From positions 1 through 40,109 of the forward strand of contig JAJTTP010000043.1 of NCBI GenBank assembly GCA_023313575.1: a DNA stretch of 40,109 nucleotides, given 5' to 3'. This document shows positions 1 through 9,674 of the stretch, one piece after another. The notes below the pieces were generated by a model that had not been told where the DNA came from, ran no database searches, and worked only from the letters and a program-made list of their open reading frames with translations. This DNA comes from Eutypella sp. D-1 (taxonomy: Eukaryota > Ascomycota > Sordariomycetes > Xylariales > Diatrypaceae). The position numbers and the translations under genes are program-made. Each line of letters starts with the position of its first letter. Positions within the stretch are counted from its first letter, which is position 1.

Positions 1-330
1 TTTTTATGTATAAATATGTACACAACCAAAAAAACCTTTATGCATAGATTTACCTGTCAATTCATCTAAAAGTTTATTATTTTCTGGTGTAGATATAGGA
101 AGGTCGAATTCAACACCTTTAACTTTTAATAATTGGTTTAATTTAGAGTCAGTTACAACTAAGTTTTGATTTAATAATATTTTATTGATTATCAATGAAA
201 TAGTAGGTTTTCTACTATTGATATGTTCTAACGCTAACGATTCTGGGTTATTTGAAGATTTTACTAAACTAAAAAATATTTTTGAACATACTACGGGCTT
301 TACCGCCATATAACCTCTACAATGCAACAC
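1..330 (-). CDS. GIY-YIG homing endonuclease, N-terminal part (truncated by window)
   Basis: Intron-encoded DNA endonuclease; only 109 residues are visible. The segment [20 protein letters not shown] parallels [20 protein letters not shown] of the GIY-YIG ORF at 940-2115, and [10 protein letters not shown] aligns with the GVYIFT strand that opens the GIY-YIG domain. The catalytic residues lie beyond base 1. The ATG at 330 follows the intron core by about 215 bp, so this ORF is not fused to the exon. Confidence 0.7.
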
Positions 331-802
331 TACAAGAGTCCTAGTAAGACCAAAGCTTTAAACGTATTATTAAGGTAATACAGCGGGAATTTAACTCATT
401 ATACTAAAAAATCTTTATTACATAATTAATAAGTTTAGCAAACTATTGTAGATTTCCCTAAACATCTATATTAATCAAATATATATTTATTTTGGAAAAT
501 ATTAGTATTCACTAATATTTTTCTGCACCCTTTCAAGTGGGGACTGACTATATCTTAAGCATTATTAATATTAATAACACCAACCACCGTTTAGTCGATG
601 AACTGCATACCAAATAATTCAAATTTGGTACTTGGCTGCGGATTGCCCATTGAATTATAAATCTTGATCTTCCCATACCACGAGTCATTACCTGTGCCAT
701 AAATATGTTACCATACTTACTTGGATAAGATTCCTTTAGGGGTTTCCCGCAATTTGATGGTTTGTAACCATAGGTTCACTACAGTTTCGGCCATTGTACA
801 AG
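1..802 (-). mobile_element. cox2 intron 6 (group I, partial)
   Basis: It starts after GVFYG and runs past the left edge. Core elements are readable on the minus strand between about 780 and 545: a Q-like segment AATGGGCAATCCGCAGCC, an R/P7 region with CATCGACTAAACGG, and the S-like AAGATATAGTC. A GIY-YIG ORF lies 3' of the core. Confidence 0.85.
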
Positions 803-3800
803 ACCGTAGAATACTCCTTCTCTATTAATAAAAACTGAGACCTGATTTAATCTACCAGGATATGCATCACATTTAATTCCTAAAGAAGGTACTGCATAAG
901 ACGAACCACTTAAATTATTAAGTTTTAAAACTCCTACATTTAAGCTTTTGAAAAAATATACCCTTTATATGGTTTATTAGTATCTAAATGTTTAGCTAAC
1001 TGATTTCTATCAGCTGTGATACCTAAACTACGCAAATATTTCACAGCCATAGTTATACTAGGAAATTCAAGTGTTTGTTCTTGATTTTCTTCCCTAATGA
1101 TAACAGCTTTACTAAACTTAGCGCTATAACTTTTCCTTAACGCTTCTTCTCTTTTCATGTCAATTAAATTCAACAATTCTTGTAAACTCAGTTTGGTTTT
1201 TTCTGCACGATCTAAATAATCGGTTGAAATTCTAAAAAAATCTAAGTAACTGTCCCCTGTTTTTATGCAATTAGTGCAAGTAGCGTAATGTATTCCTAAA
1301 GCACCTTTAATTTCATTTAAAGAACAACCGCAATAATATAAAACTTTCCAATCTAAGCTATAAATATATACAGTCTTACCTTGATCAACCCGAAAATTAA
1401 CTATTCTTTGGGTATTAAGATTAAATTTCTCATGTAACAAGTAAAACTGTTCTAAAAATAAGTAAGAAAAATTAAAATTGAAATTATTTGAATCTTTAAA
1501 CTCTAAACCTAGGTCGTCAGGTATAACAAAAACTTCTAGATTAAACGCCTTTAATCCCTCTTTATAAATTAAAGGTATAAGTAACCCTGAATTTCTTTGA
1601 TTAAAATGCTTAAAAGAAAAATATTGATCTAGTCTTCTAGATAAGCTATTACTAGACCCTACATACTTTGCCCCAGACGCGATATGCGTAAAAATATAAA
1701 CACCCGCTTTTATACCCCTAGTGTTAGGTTTACCTACTAAACCTTCAAAAGCACTAATGGTTTGATCATTTAAAGGTAAACCGAATCTAACTCCAGGTAT
1801 AGCTTTAAGTCTAGTTAATTCAGCTTCTGTTATATAAACTTTTTGAGTTTTTAATAATTTATTTAATACATCCGCAGTTATATCTTTAAAATCTTTAAAA
1901 GTAGTTTTATTTGGTGTTGTGCTATAGAATCTAACATTGCCACTTGGTGAATTAATGCTAAATGGTATTTTCGTACCAATAAATCTAGGAAATCTGACTT
2001 TATATGCATTAGAGCTTACTTCGAAAATAAAAACAATATAAGTTAATACAGAACTTATTGGTCCTGATCCCGATAGAGATAAGGATAAGAACATGTAATA
2101 GACAACGTAAGACATAGCTTTAAAAAAGAAAATAATATAAAGAACAAGTAAACCTACTAATAAAAGGTTTTTATTGCAATAATTTCAAGACGTACCACAA
2201 TAACTTACAAGTTTGATTATTAAGCTTATACAGTATAGGACAGTTAAGTGGGAACTTTAATCTTGGGTTACTTAATTTCGCCCAAGAACCGGCTTTACCG
2301 GTGACTAGAGTATATCTTACAATATTAGAGTGACATATTTAGCACCTGTATTGAAGAACCGTATACTCGTTGCTCTTTTACAGTAATCTAGTTATAGATT
2401 GTAACACGGATACATACTTTTACTAAAATAAAGAGCTATAAACTTCGTTATATGGTTACTGACTTAGATCCGCGATCACCCATTTCAAACACGAGATAAG
2501 CGCGCTAAGCCTTAAAAGGCGCTTTCATCTTTAGTGATACTACCTTACCTTGAGTCATTAATCAAGCCAGTTAATAAGTTTCCTTGTTGCTTTGGTTACT
2601 AAAGCTTTAGGGCTTCCCCGGAGTTTGGCTCTTTTACACTCTAAATAGTAGCAAATGTCTACTATTTATTATGTATAACATCACCTGAATTAATTATAAA
2701 TCTTACATGTGTTAATTCCGGAAGGATAACTCTATTATCAACTTCCAACATTCTCAAAGCTCCATCTTCTAAATCAGATTCTGGTACTAAATATGAATCA
2801 AATTCTATAAACTCATCATCTAAATTTAAAAAATCAGGGTACTGATAGCTTCAATATCATTGGTGCAAAACGATAACTTTAAAGAAGATTTAATAAATAT
2901 GTAGAAGGCCTTAATGCTTTCCCCGAAGGGCTACACAACTGTTCTTCGCCCTTAAGATGACCAACACCGACTTTCTTTATTATATAAGCGGTATCGCCAC
3001 TAAGTCTATACCGCTCTACTAGCTCCTGACGCAAAGCAAGTGTATCTAATTGAGCATCTGCAGGGTGAGTTCTTGCGTATATTGTTTTATTTCCACCGTT
3101 ATCTATCTGCCTTTGGAGGCGCTCCTTCAGTATATCTCTTATTGAAAAGCCTTCATTATGGTCAGTTAAAGCAGGATGTACACTGAATTCATTATAAGAA
3201 GAAAGATAAACCTTCTCTACAAAGTTATAATTTGACCCAGAGTAATTATCAGATTTAACTCCTAAATATGAGTAAATTTCTAAATTATTATCTTCCAAAT
3301 TAAAAAAGTCAGTATACTGGTACTTTCAGTATCATTGGTGCAAAGTTACTCAAAAAAAAATAGTTTTATCGATCCTAAAAGGTAAATCTAAATTTTATTC
3401 GCTTATTTCGACTGTACATTAAGCATCAAATAAATTGACACCCACAAGTGCCCCAGTCTGTCGCAATAAACAATAAGAAAAAAAAATATCTACTGACAGT
3501 CTTGTATTTTTAGCTCTAATATTAACTAAAAATATATTAACTGTTTTCACTCGTGTCGCCAAAGGAAATACACACCTTTCCTAGAATTAAATTAATAGCT
3601 TTTTTCTAATCCTAATCCTAATCCTAATCCTAATACTAATCCTAATCCTAATCCTAATCCTAATCCGGAGGATATGGATATGGATATGGATATGGATATG
3701 GATATGGATATGGATATGGATATGGCACGCCCCAAAAGATAATGTATTAAGCAATTTATTAATTTAAACTCACGACTACCGTATATATGTTGAGCTAGGT

Positions 3801-6800
3801 TAGTAAAACTTTGATAATATACTCAATCTGAGGCTCCGTCTATAAACCCCTCTGCTAAATATATCACATACATAATGTAAAAATCCTTAAATAGGCTAAT
3901 TATAGCCCTAATTTATACTTCATAGAAGGATGCATGATGTGTGGTAAAAGTATTTCTCTTAAAGTGGGAATAGATGAACTTTTTATATAAATAGAGTAAT
4001 TACCACTAGCTTTTAACGTTTGGATTGCACAATCCAAATCAAATTTATCTTTAAGTATTTTAACTAATAACTTCACTTCATCTAGAGAAAAACCCTTTAC
4101 TGCTAGTCTGACTCCGGGTCCAGCCCAACCTCCGTCATCTGCATTGGAGTAAATTGTATTAGAAGTTTAATATATTGAGAGCTGAATGTACACATCTTAG
4201 TTTTAACACTATAAGTAAAAAAATATATATGTAACATCTAACACCTTTTTATTTTTTAGACGTCTACTTTTAAGTCTATAGCTGCTTAACTAACCGAATT
4301 ATATTGTACCGACTCTTTTGTAACAATATTAGTTACGATAACGGACTCTTAAACTAAGATTAAAAAACTATCATTAATATTAGATAACGAATTAACATCA
4401 TCACTAAAAATTATTAAGCATCACCTATACAGGGGTTAAGCATCACCTAACAAAATGAAACCCACTAATACTGATATAACATCTTCATTATGAGGACCTA
4501 TTCTAGATGAAGCCCTTATTCAGTAAAGAATCTACGACATTGACAATTATTTAAGGTAACCTCGTTTAGAGATATATTATTTTTTCTTTGACCATAAGAG
4601 GTATTTACTATTACATTTAATATATACGGTTTGTGGCCACCAGGACCCTCTGCTAAAACTGACATTGAAGAATCATTAACTTCATCCATTAAGTATAATA
4701 ATTTGAATGAAGGGAATGCTATTAATATTAATATAACTGCCATTGCGGCCAAATTCTTCATACAAAAGTATACAAACCAGAACAATTTTATTCAATTATT
4801 AATAGTTAATCGAAAACTAACTAAGGGTTTATACCATTTCATAAACTATAAGAAAGTAGTATTCACTACCTGCTAACATCAAGCAGTAATAAACCTAAGA
4901 AAGCGAGCTATTACTAATTAAGTATTCATTAGCGGACAATCTTTTACTATTCATACCCTCCTGGAGTCTACGAAGCTCATTAATACCTCCAGTTGTAAGA
5001 TGAGCTCCCGCCCTTATGATATCAGCGGCCTTACATCAGTCCTCATAATCAATAGACTTTACACCTAATATTTTATGCTCTTGAAAGAAAGGGATAATTC
5101 TATCAATAAGATCCGTAAAATTACTAACCGTAAAATATAAAACTGAATTTCTAGAGTCCTTTTTTAATCTACCGCAATTAAAATAAGGACTGAAACTTTC
5201 CATAAAAACCTGGTCACGTGAATGTTGAGTAATTTGAAATCCTATCTCTGCTCGATATCCTACTTTGAATTCTTGGGATTTTCTTATAGTAAGATAGAAA
5301 CTACCATCCCCGGAAACAAACCCTGCCACTCAATCAGGGTTAGGTATTACTTGGTTTAAGGCTAAGGGTCTCAATACGGGTTTAACATTATGAAAAACTC
5401 TTTTTAATTCCTTAGATAAACCGTGATTTAAGGAAGCTTTAATAGAGATAATTTCATTCAAACCCTCTAGTGTTACATGCTCTTTATTACTCATCATCAG
5501 GACGATATCTCTAAAGAGAAGGTAATCTCCTAACTTTTGAGTAACGGGAAGATATACATTAAAGTGTGGTATTACTAACTTTAAAAGGTCTTTTAGAGAA
5601 TCTATTCTAAAAGTACAACTATCTTTAGATAAAACTATCTTACCTGCTCCTCCGAAAAAGGCTTGAATCTCTTTCAATAAATATAAATCCTTTCAATGTA
5701 AAGTTAATTGAAATCTAGCTCCTACCTGCCAACCAATACGAACACTAGAACTTTTTAAAACACTAACCGTGAAAGACCCTTCGGCATCTACAAACCCAGT
5801 TATAAATCACGGCTTGAGAGACGAAACAAGTTTAGGATTATTGACTGCAGCAGGTGACTGAAGAGCAAGAGTACGTGAAAAAATAGCTAGTGATTTACTA
5901 GAAGAAAGTTGTCTACTTTGTAATATTTGTTTAGAAAGGTTTTTGGTTTGATAGTTTCTCTCGAAACTCATTAGAGTGCACCTAAAACACATTATTTTTA
6001 ATTTAGATAAAGAAATGTGTTGACTACCTTCCACTCGTTGCTCTTTTACAGCAATATCCGAGGATATTGCTGATTTAGATCCGTGATTTTCCATTTCTCT
6101 TTTGATCATATTCTGACTTGTTACCTTACCTGAACAATTAATTCAGCCGCCGATATATCTTCATATATGGCTTGGTACCAGAAGCTTTAGGACGTCCCCG
6201 GAGTTTGGCAATTTTTCCCCGCTTAAATACGGCCCCCTGCGCCGCAGGAGAGGTGTTATAGTTCATATTAATTCTATGAGTGTCAACCTTTATTTGGACT
6301 ATATCTACAACCAACTTATAGTATTTCCATTTAATATTGTAATACCCCTATTACTTATCAAAATAAAAATATTAATAGATTGGCTGTTTCACGTGTAGTC
6401 TCTGAGAATCCTACTCTTAATCTTACTAGATTAATTTGGTTTCCTGCTGATTGTTAATTGTTACATCCCTTAAAGTTTTCACTGATAATATAAACATCTA
6501 GTTAGGTGTTCATATTTTAGTATCTAAGGGCGAGTTATAAGTTCCCAGCATATAGTGAAATTTTAATAATAGTTTTCCTGAGTTTACTCTGAAGATTATT
6601 TAGTTGAAAATTTGTATCTATCTTTAAATATTGCCCCTGAATTAACATATCTGTTAACAGTACTTCCACTCATCCCTAAGAATTTTCCAGCTCTTCTAGC
6701 TGACACAAAACTTCCGATTAGTTTAAATCCTTCCTTGCCACATTTTTCATATATATTCAAAAAATTTCCACGTACAGCACTCATTTTTAATTTCGTATCT

Positions 6801-9140
6801 TCACTGTGTTTTCTCCCTAAAGCTTTGTCTCTCATTAAGTTTTTAGTTTCCTCACTATGAGTTTTACCAAATAAAGGATTATTTTCACCAGTTTTTTTCA
6901 AACTCATTCGTTTTTTGGTTTCTTCACTAAATGTTTTACCAAATCAAGGTGATTTATCTCCAACATGTACTCCTTTTAAAGCTTGGCTGATTTTAGCTTT
7001 AGTTCCTTCTGAAAGAGTATGTCCAGAAGAACTACCTGCTGTTTTTAATATATTGTATACAGGTCCTAAACTATCTAAATAAAATTGTTCTCTTTCTTGT
7101 AACTCGGACTTTTCACAATATTCTAAAATAGTAAGAGAGAAATTTGAATATCCATATTTAATTAATGCTCTACTTATGATAAGGCTTTCTTTACTTTTTA
7201 AATAACTAGAATTAAAGTAATTTATAAATCTTAAAGCTAGATTAGGAGATTGTCCTACGTAAATATCTCCTGTGATTTTGTTAGTTCATAGGTAAATTCC
7301 AGATCTACCTTTGTTTTCTTTTATAATTAATTTTTTATCCGTGTAGATATCATCGTAGAATCTCTGGTTTTCTTGAGGATCAGTAGCAGGTAAAGAGGAA
7401 TAATTACGGATAAACATATTTATTGGTAAATTATCTCCAAATAGAACATCAGAACACTTTTTACTAGGCACACTTATAGACATTATCAAAGTACCATGAT
7501 TTAAATATTTATGAGAAATCAAAAAAACCTACTTCACCCTACTAAGAGTTAAATTATTCTAGTACAATTATGAACTTATATACAAAAATAAAATAGATAC
7601 ACTCCTCTATTCTTTTTTTATTAAGATTCTCCGCATGGATCTATTTTCTACCTAAATTCATACCAGCCTTAGTCTTACGTATAAGTTTTACCCCTTCACT
7701 TGTTAAATGTAAATCATTTTTCATTAACTGCCATACTTTTAAAAAATCCAAATAATTTAATAATTTGATTCCTTGTATAGGATATTTACCAAAAAAAGGA
7801 ACAAGTTTATTAGTTATATCGCTAAATTTTGTAACAATAAAATCTACTGATCTTACACTTACATAAATTTTTCCACAGTCTAAGTAATCAACTAAACTTC
7901 TCATAAGTTGTTCATCCGTATCCCCATCGGGGATGGGGCCCCCTCCCCTAGAGGGGAACGGGTGTTGTGTTAATTTAAAACGTAAAAGTACTTGAGTACG
8001 GCTATTAGGTCTATCCATAACTCTGACCATAAAAGATCCTTCAGCTGTAGTAAATCCTGCTAATCAATTAGGATCCGGTATTTTAGAATCTAAAACACTA
8101 GACCTTTTAACTGGAGTAATATTAGTAAAAGCATCTTTTAAGGTCTCAGGTAAACCTTTATTCATACCACCTCTTATTGCTAACAATTTATGGAAACCTT
8201 CTAATGTTAAATGTTCTTTTTTTTTTATAATTTCGAATGCAGATTTAAATAATAAATAGTCCGCAAATTTTTGGGTTATCAAAGGATATTTATCAAAATG
8301 ATCTATTAATATACTTATATCTTGGAACTGTCTTACATAATAAACACAAGTTCCATCAGATTTTTGATTAATACCACCTACACCTAAATAAGATTTAATG
8401 CTTTTTAAAATAGATAAATCTTTACCACTTAAATTTATTTCAAAAGCAACTCAAGAAGCCCATCCTATTTTAGTATTATTAGTTTGTTGTATATAAAGTA
8501 TAAAAGAAGCTTCTCCATCAGAGAAACCTGTAAAAAACCAAGGATCCATTTTTGACATAAGCTCATTATGATCAGTATCAATTGTACTAGTTGAAAATAA
8601 TTTATTACTCATTAGCTTAGAATGGTTGTAAATTTCATAGTTTCTCTCGAAACCCATTAGAGTACATCTTAAACAAGTGCCATAATATAACACCAGCCCA
8701 CCACCGTATACTCGTTGATCTTTTACAACACTACTGTTACATAATACTGACTTAGATTCGCGATCACCCATTTTGCTTTCACAAATCTCCTGACTTGTTA
8801 CCATACCTGAGTAATTACTTCAGCCATATACAACCTTTCGATTGCAATAAGGTATCAGGAGCTTTAGGGCTTCCCCGAAATTTGGCAATGTATACACCCA
8901 TGACATTGATTTACCCAATCCAGACTCTGAGTTAATAGGTGATTTAGTTTCAATATAATTTCTTATTATAGACAACATTACTCACGCTACAGAAAATAAG
9001 ATTATAACTAAATAATACATGATGTTATCATGTAATTCAACTAATCCTTCCATTTGAGGAGTAGCACTATCTTGAAAATATATTCCTCAAGGAGTTGGCA
9101 CATCAAAATTTATTTTGCATAAATAATTTAAAAATAACAT
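1..9140 (-). CDS. cox2: cox2, cytochrome c oxidase subunit II (split, 3' end outside window)
   Basis: Subunit II of complex IV; it carries the CuA centre that takes electrons from cytochrome c. Six exons are visible: 9140-8937, 7519-7484, 6274-6251, 4740-4645, 2865-2671 and 901-803. They join in frame under code 4 (TGA=Trp). Joined landmarks are [56 protein letters not shown] and [15 protein letters not shown], ending at GVFYG. The expected next residues QCSEICG (CuA ligands) are not in the window, so the last exon lies left of base 1. The start ATG at 9140 gives [19 protein letters not shown], normal for fungi. No frame error appears in the joined exons. Six group I introns interrupt it, all at strongly conserved codons. 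The exon-4/5 junction is the least certain because a second HQWYW-like segment lies upstream at 3340. Confidence 0.93.
803..901 (-). CDS. cox2: cox2 exon 6
   Basis: 33 codons from [16 protein letters not shown] to GVFYG, just before the CuA cysteine motif. The preceding intron ends in G (902). The intron following GGT leaves the window. Confidence 0.9.
902..2670 (-). mobile_element. cox2 intron 5 (group I)
   Basis: Intron between GDVIH and SYAVPSLG. Core on the minus strand at about 2640-2280: ACTCCGGGGAAGCCCTAAAGC, then GGATCTAAGTCAG, GAGCAACGAGTATACGG and AAGATATACTCTAGTC. The ribozyme is 5' and the GIY-YIG ORF 3'. The 3' end is ...TTCG at 902. Confidence 0.85.
940..2115 (-). CDS. GIY-YIG homing endonuclease (cox2 intron 5)
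   Basis: 391-residue intron-encoded endonuclease, intact. It has a hydrophobic N-terminus (about 1-35), then VRFYSTTPN at about residues 61-69 (matrix-peptidase-like). A conserved lead-in segment ([11 protein letters not shown]) follows, then the GIY-YIG domain GVYIF...[14 protein letters not shown] at about 140-170 with the catalytic Arg pair. The C-terminal part ends in a NUMOD-like DNA-binding helix region ([14 protein letters not shown]...KGYIFSKA). It is separated from exon 5 by the ribozyme core, so it must be translated independently or from a processed intron. No frame damage is visible. Confidence 0.88.
   Translation of the reverse strand: MSYVVYYMFLSLSLSGSGPISSVLTYIVFIFEVSSNAYKVRFPRFIGTKIPFSINSPSGNVRFYSTTPNKTTFKDFKDITADVLNKLLKTQKVYITEAELTRLKAIPGVRFGLPLNDQTISAFEGLVGKPNTRGIKAGVYIFTHIASGAKYVGSSNSLSRRLDQYFSFKHFNQRNSGLLIPLIYKEGLKAFNLEVFVIPDDLGLEFKDSNNFNFNFSYLFLEQFYLLHEKFNLNTQRIVNFRVDQGKTVYIYSLDWKVLYYCGCSLNEIKGALGIHYATCTNCIKTGDSYLDFFRISTDYLDRAEKTKLSLQELLNLIDMKREEALRKSYSAKFSKAVIIREENQEQTLEFPSITMAVKYLRSLGITADRNQLAKHLDTNKPYKGYIFSKA
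2671..2865 (-). CDS. cox2: cox2 exon 5
   Basis: 65 codons from HQWYW to GDVIH. It carries the conserved aromatic patch (two Trp as TGA) and [18 protein letters not shown] diverged copy of its first ~30 codons lies 475 bp upstream (3340-3250) but runs into an unrelated ORF. This copy is the one that continues as Cox2. Confidence 0.88.
2879..3340 (-). pseudogene. duplicated cox2 exon-5 start fused to an unrecognised ORF
   Basis: Open frame (code 4) of 153 codons. The first ~28 codons, [15 protein letters not shown] to IYSYLG, are a diverged copy of cox2 exon 5, preceded like it by TTTG (an intron-end-like G). The frame then departs from Cox2 and continues to residues such as NNGG-type linker, [14 protein letters not shown] and [15 protein letters not shown]. 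It stops with TAA (2881-2879) 13 bp before true exon 5. The CuA domain is missing, so splicing to this site would truncate Cox2. The second part has no family I recognise. Confidence 0.6.
3606..3725. repeat. two adjacent hexanucleotide arrays
   Basis: About ten copies of CTAATC (one variant, CTAATA) at 3606-3666, followed directly by about nine copies of GGATAT at 3670-3725. Both units resemble short pieces found singly elsewhere (for example 32565-32580), suggesting slippage growth of GC mini-element ends. Confidence 0.9.
3900..4145 (-). pseudogene. LAGLIDADG endonuclease, C-terminal fragment
   Basis: About 80 codons resembling the C-terminal half of two-motif LAGLIDADG proteins of the rnl/cox1 intron type: [17 protein letters not shown], then ...[35 protein letters not shown] and [11 protein letters not shown] before TAA. 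No N-terminal half is in frame upstream, so this is a relic within cox2 intron 4. Confidence 0.75.
4645..4740 (-). CDS. cox2: cox2 exon 4
   Basis: 32 codons, [12 protein letters not shown] to SMSVLAEG: the second transmembrane helix and the start of the intermembrane-space domain. Exon 4 ends in GGT, and the frame then runs into intron sequence (PGGHKPY). Confidence 0.9.
4741..6250 (-). mobile_element. cox2 intron 3 (group I, LAGLIDADG)
   Basis: Inserted after ACACCT (ITP). Core on the minus strand at about 6215-6035: AACTCCGGGGACGTCC, TCACGGATCTAAATCAGC, AAAGAGCAACGAGTGG. The reading frame from exon 3 stays open through the whole core into the endonuclease. Belongs to the sister family also found in nad2 i1, i2, i3, i5 and cox2 i1. 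Confidence 0.88.
4895..6250 (-). CDS. LAGLIDADG homing endonuclease (cox2 intron 3)
   Basis: Frame open from the exon, 451 residues under code 4. The core-encoded part contains [18 protein letters not shown] and VKEQRVEG, then SRQLSSSK, then two LAGLIDADG units: [15 protein letters not shown] (about 5800-5755) and [15 protein letters not shown] (about 5325-5285), each with its acidic catalytic residue. Conserved linkers IPHFNVYPVTQKL-like and [10 protein letters not shown] are present. Stop TAG at 4897-4895. It looks intact; the product is probably cut free of the Cox2 N-terminus. Confidence 0.88.
6251..6274 (-). CDS. cox2: cox2 exon 3 (8 codons)
   Basis: Micro-exon encoding ELIWTITP, with TGA as Trp. 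It bridges GTLI of exon 2 and [12 protein letters not shown] of exon 4. It ends with ACACCT, the target-like motif shared by several introns here. Confidence 0.85.
6275..7483 (-). mobile_element. cox2 intron 2 (group I, GIY-YIG)
   Basis: Lies between GTLI and ELIW. Core 3' of the ORF on the minus strand at about 6470-6290: AACAATCAGCAGGAAACC, then GGATTCTCAGAGACTACACGTG, then the S-like AGATATAGTCC. This core type differs from the sister family and matches nad2 intron 6. Confidence 0.87.
6596..7483 (-). CDS. GIY-YIG homing endonuclease (cox2 intron 2)
   Basis: Frame continuous with cox2 exon 2, about 295 residues. After [12 protein letters not shown] (cleavage-like) come the GIY-YIG strands SGIYLW and [14 protein letters not shown], the [18 protein letters not shown] block, NUMOD3 repeats ([27 protein letters not shown]), and a C-terminal NUMOD1 helix-turn-helix ([19 protein letters not shown]). 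All blocks are in frame with TGA as Trp. Looks intact. Confidence 0.88.
7484..7519 (-). CDS. cox2: cox2 exon 2 (12 codons)
   Basis: Micro-exon encoding [12 protein letters not shown], which continues KSP of exon 1 exactly as in fungal Cox2. The preceding intron ends in G. The following GIY-YIG ORF is in frame. The 3' boundary is uncertain by a few bases around ATA. Confidence 0.85.
7641..8936 (-). CDS. LAGLIDADG homing endonuclease with GC-element insertion (cox2 intron 1)
   Basis: 431 residues continuous with exon 1. Core-encoded [16 protein letters not shown] and VKDQRVYGG, then [10 protein letters not shown]. First LAGLIDADG unit [15 protein letters not shown] (about 8545-8500); second [14 protein letters not shown] (about 8070-8030). 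After LTQH a stretch [15 protein letters not shown] replaces the usual one or two residues before DEQLMRSL. This stretch is encoded by the GC-rich hairpin element at 7917-7965, which has also been found at 30705 and 31477. Frame is kept, so the protein may still fold, but activity is doubtful. Confidence 0.87.
7917..7965 (-). repeat. GC-rich double-hairpin element inside a LAGLIDADG gene
   Basis: Two adjacent inverted repeats: ATCCCCATCGGGGAT and CCCCTCCCCTAGAGGGG, joined by GGGCCC. Nearly the same sequence in opposite orientation occurs at 30705-30753 and 31477-31526, both outside genes. Confidence 0.9.
8937..9140 (-). CDS. cox2: cox2 exon 1
   Basis: 68 codons from ATG to KSP (CCT). It contains the N-terminus, the VPTPWG motif and the first transmembrane helix ([15 protein letters not shown]). 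The intron begins directly after CCT, and the reading frame stays open into the intron ORF. Confidence 0.92.
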
Positions 9141-9674
9141 AATATAATTTTTGTATAAAATATCTCTATAACCTAAAAAAAATTTAGTAAATATAATACA
9201 CTATAAACGGAATATAGAGTTAAAGATAAAGTATAAGTAGATTAAATACTTACAACCCGCGCCAATAAATTACCGGCGGGTCCTAAAAGATTCTTTTTTA
9301 CAAATAATTAATAATAATAAAAATTAAGAGAAAAAAATATTTTTTTTTGCCCCTTACCCCACCCTACTAATAGTATATCTTAAGCTAAATAAACAGTAAA
9401 AAAAAAAGAAAAATCTAAAATATTATAAACCATATAACTAAACAGATTTAGATTTTTCTTTTTTTTTACTGCTTCCTTATCCCGGAGGGATATGAATAAT
9501 TACTTAGTATGCCGCCGCCGCCTAGGTATGAAAATATATTTAGTAGGACTTTATTTTTTTATTATTTTTATTTTATAATATATTAGATTAATAATATAGA
9601 ACAAATTTAAAAATAAAAATAATAAAAAAATTTACCCACTAAACAAAAATTTGTTTTTTTCTTATACCCGCCCA
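9141..9674. other. spacer cox2 - aminotransferase ORF
   Basis: AT-rich, no gene. It holds a long hairpin (9394-9471) and a segment at 9345-9400 (CACCCTACTAATA...AAGCTAAATAAACAGTAAA) that is repeated at 13665-13710 in the atp9/nad3 spacer. Likely carries the cox2 leader; I see no promoter motif I would assert. Confidence 0.75.
9394..9471. repeat. AT-rich hairpin element
   Basis: Inverted repeat with ~25-nt arms, CAGTAAAAAAAAAAGAAAA... and ...TTTTCTTTTTTTTTACTG, with a ~27-nt loop. Same family as those at 24946, 30302, 30756, 30867, 31287, 34007, 38465 and 40010. Confidence 0.85.

Larger units (their letters stand above)
2866..4644 (-). mobile_element. cox2 intron 4 (debris-filled, group I presumed)
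   Basis: Lies between LAEG and HQWYW. It contains, 5' to 3', a short open reading frame continuing exon 4 (to 4516), a LAGLIDADG_2 C-terminal fragment (4145-3900), two hexanucleotide arrays, and a duplicated cox2 exon-5 start leading into an unrecognised ORF (3340-2879). I could not place a convincing ribozyme core. Class is inferred from the ends (T/G). Confidence 0.6.
7520..8936 (-). mobile_element. cox2 intron 1 (group I, LAGLIDADG)
   Basis: Inserted after TCACCT (KSP), ends in TTTG before ISHKYL. Core on the minus strand at about 8890-8690: AATTTCGGGGAAGCCCTAAAGC, GATCGCGAATCTAAGTCAG, AAAGATCAACGAGTATACGG. Member of the read-through sister family. Confidence 0.88.

Noticed and set aside
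9141..9300. cox2 promoter
   Set aside because: No established consensus for this group that I could recognise; not asserted.
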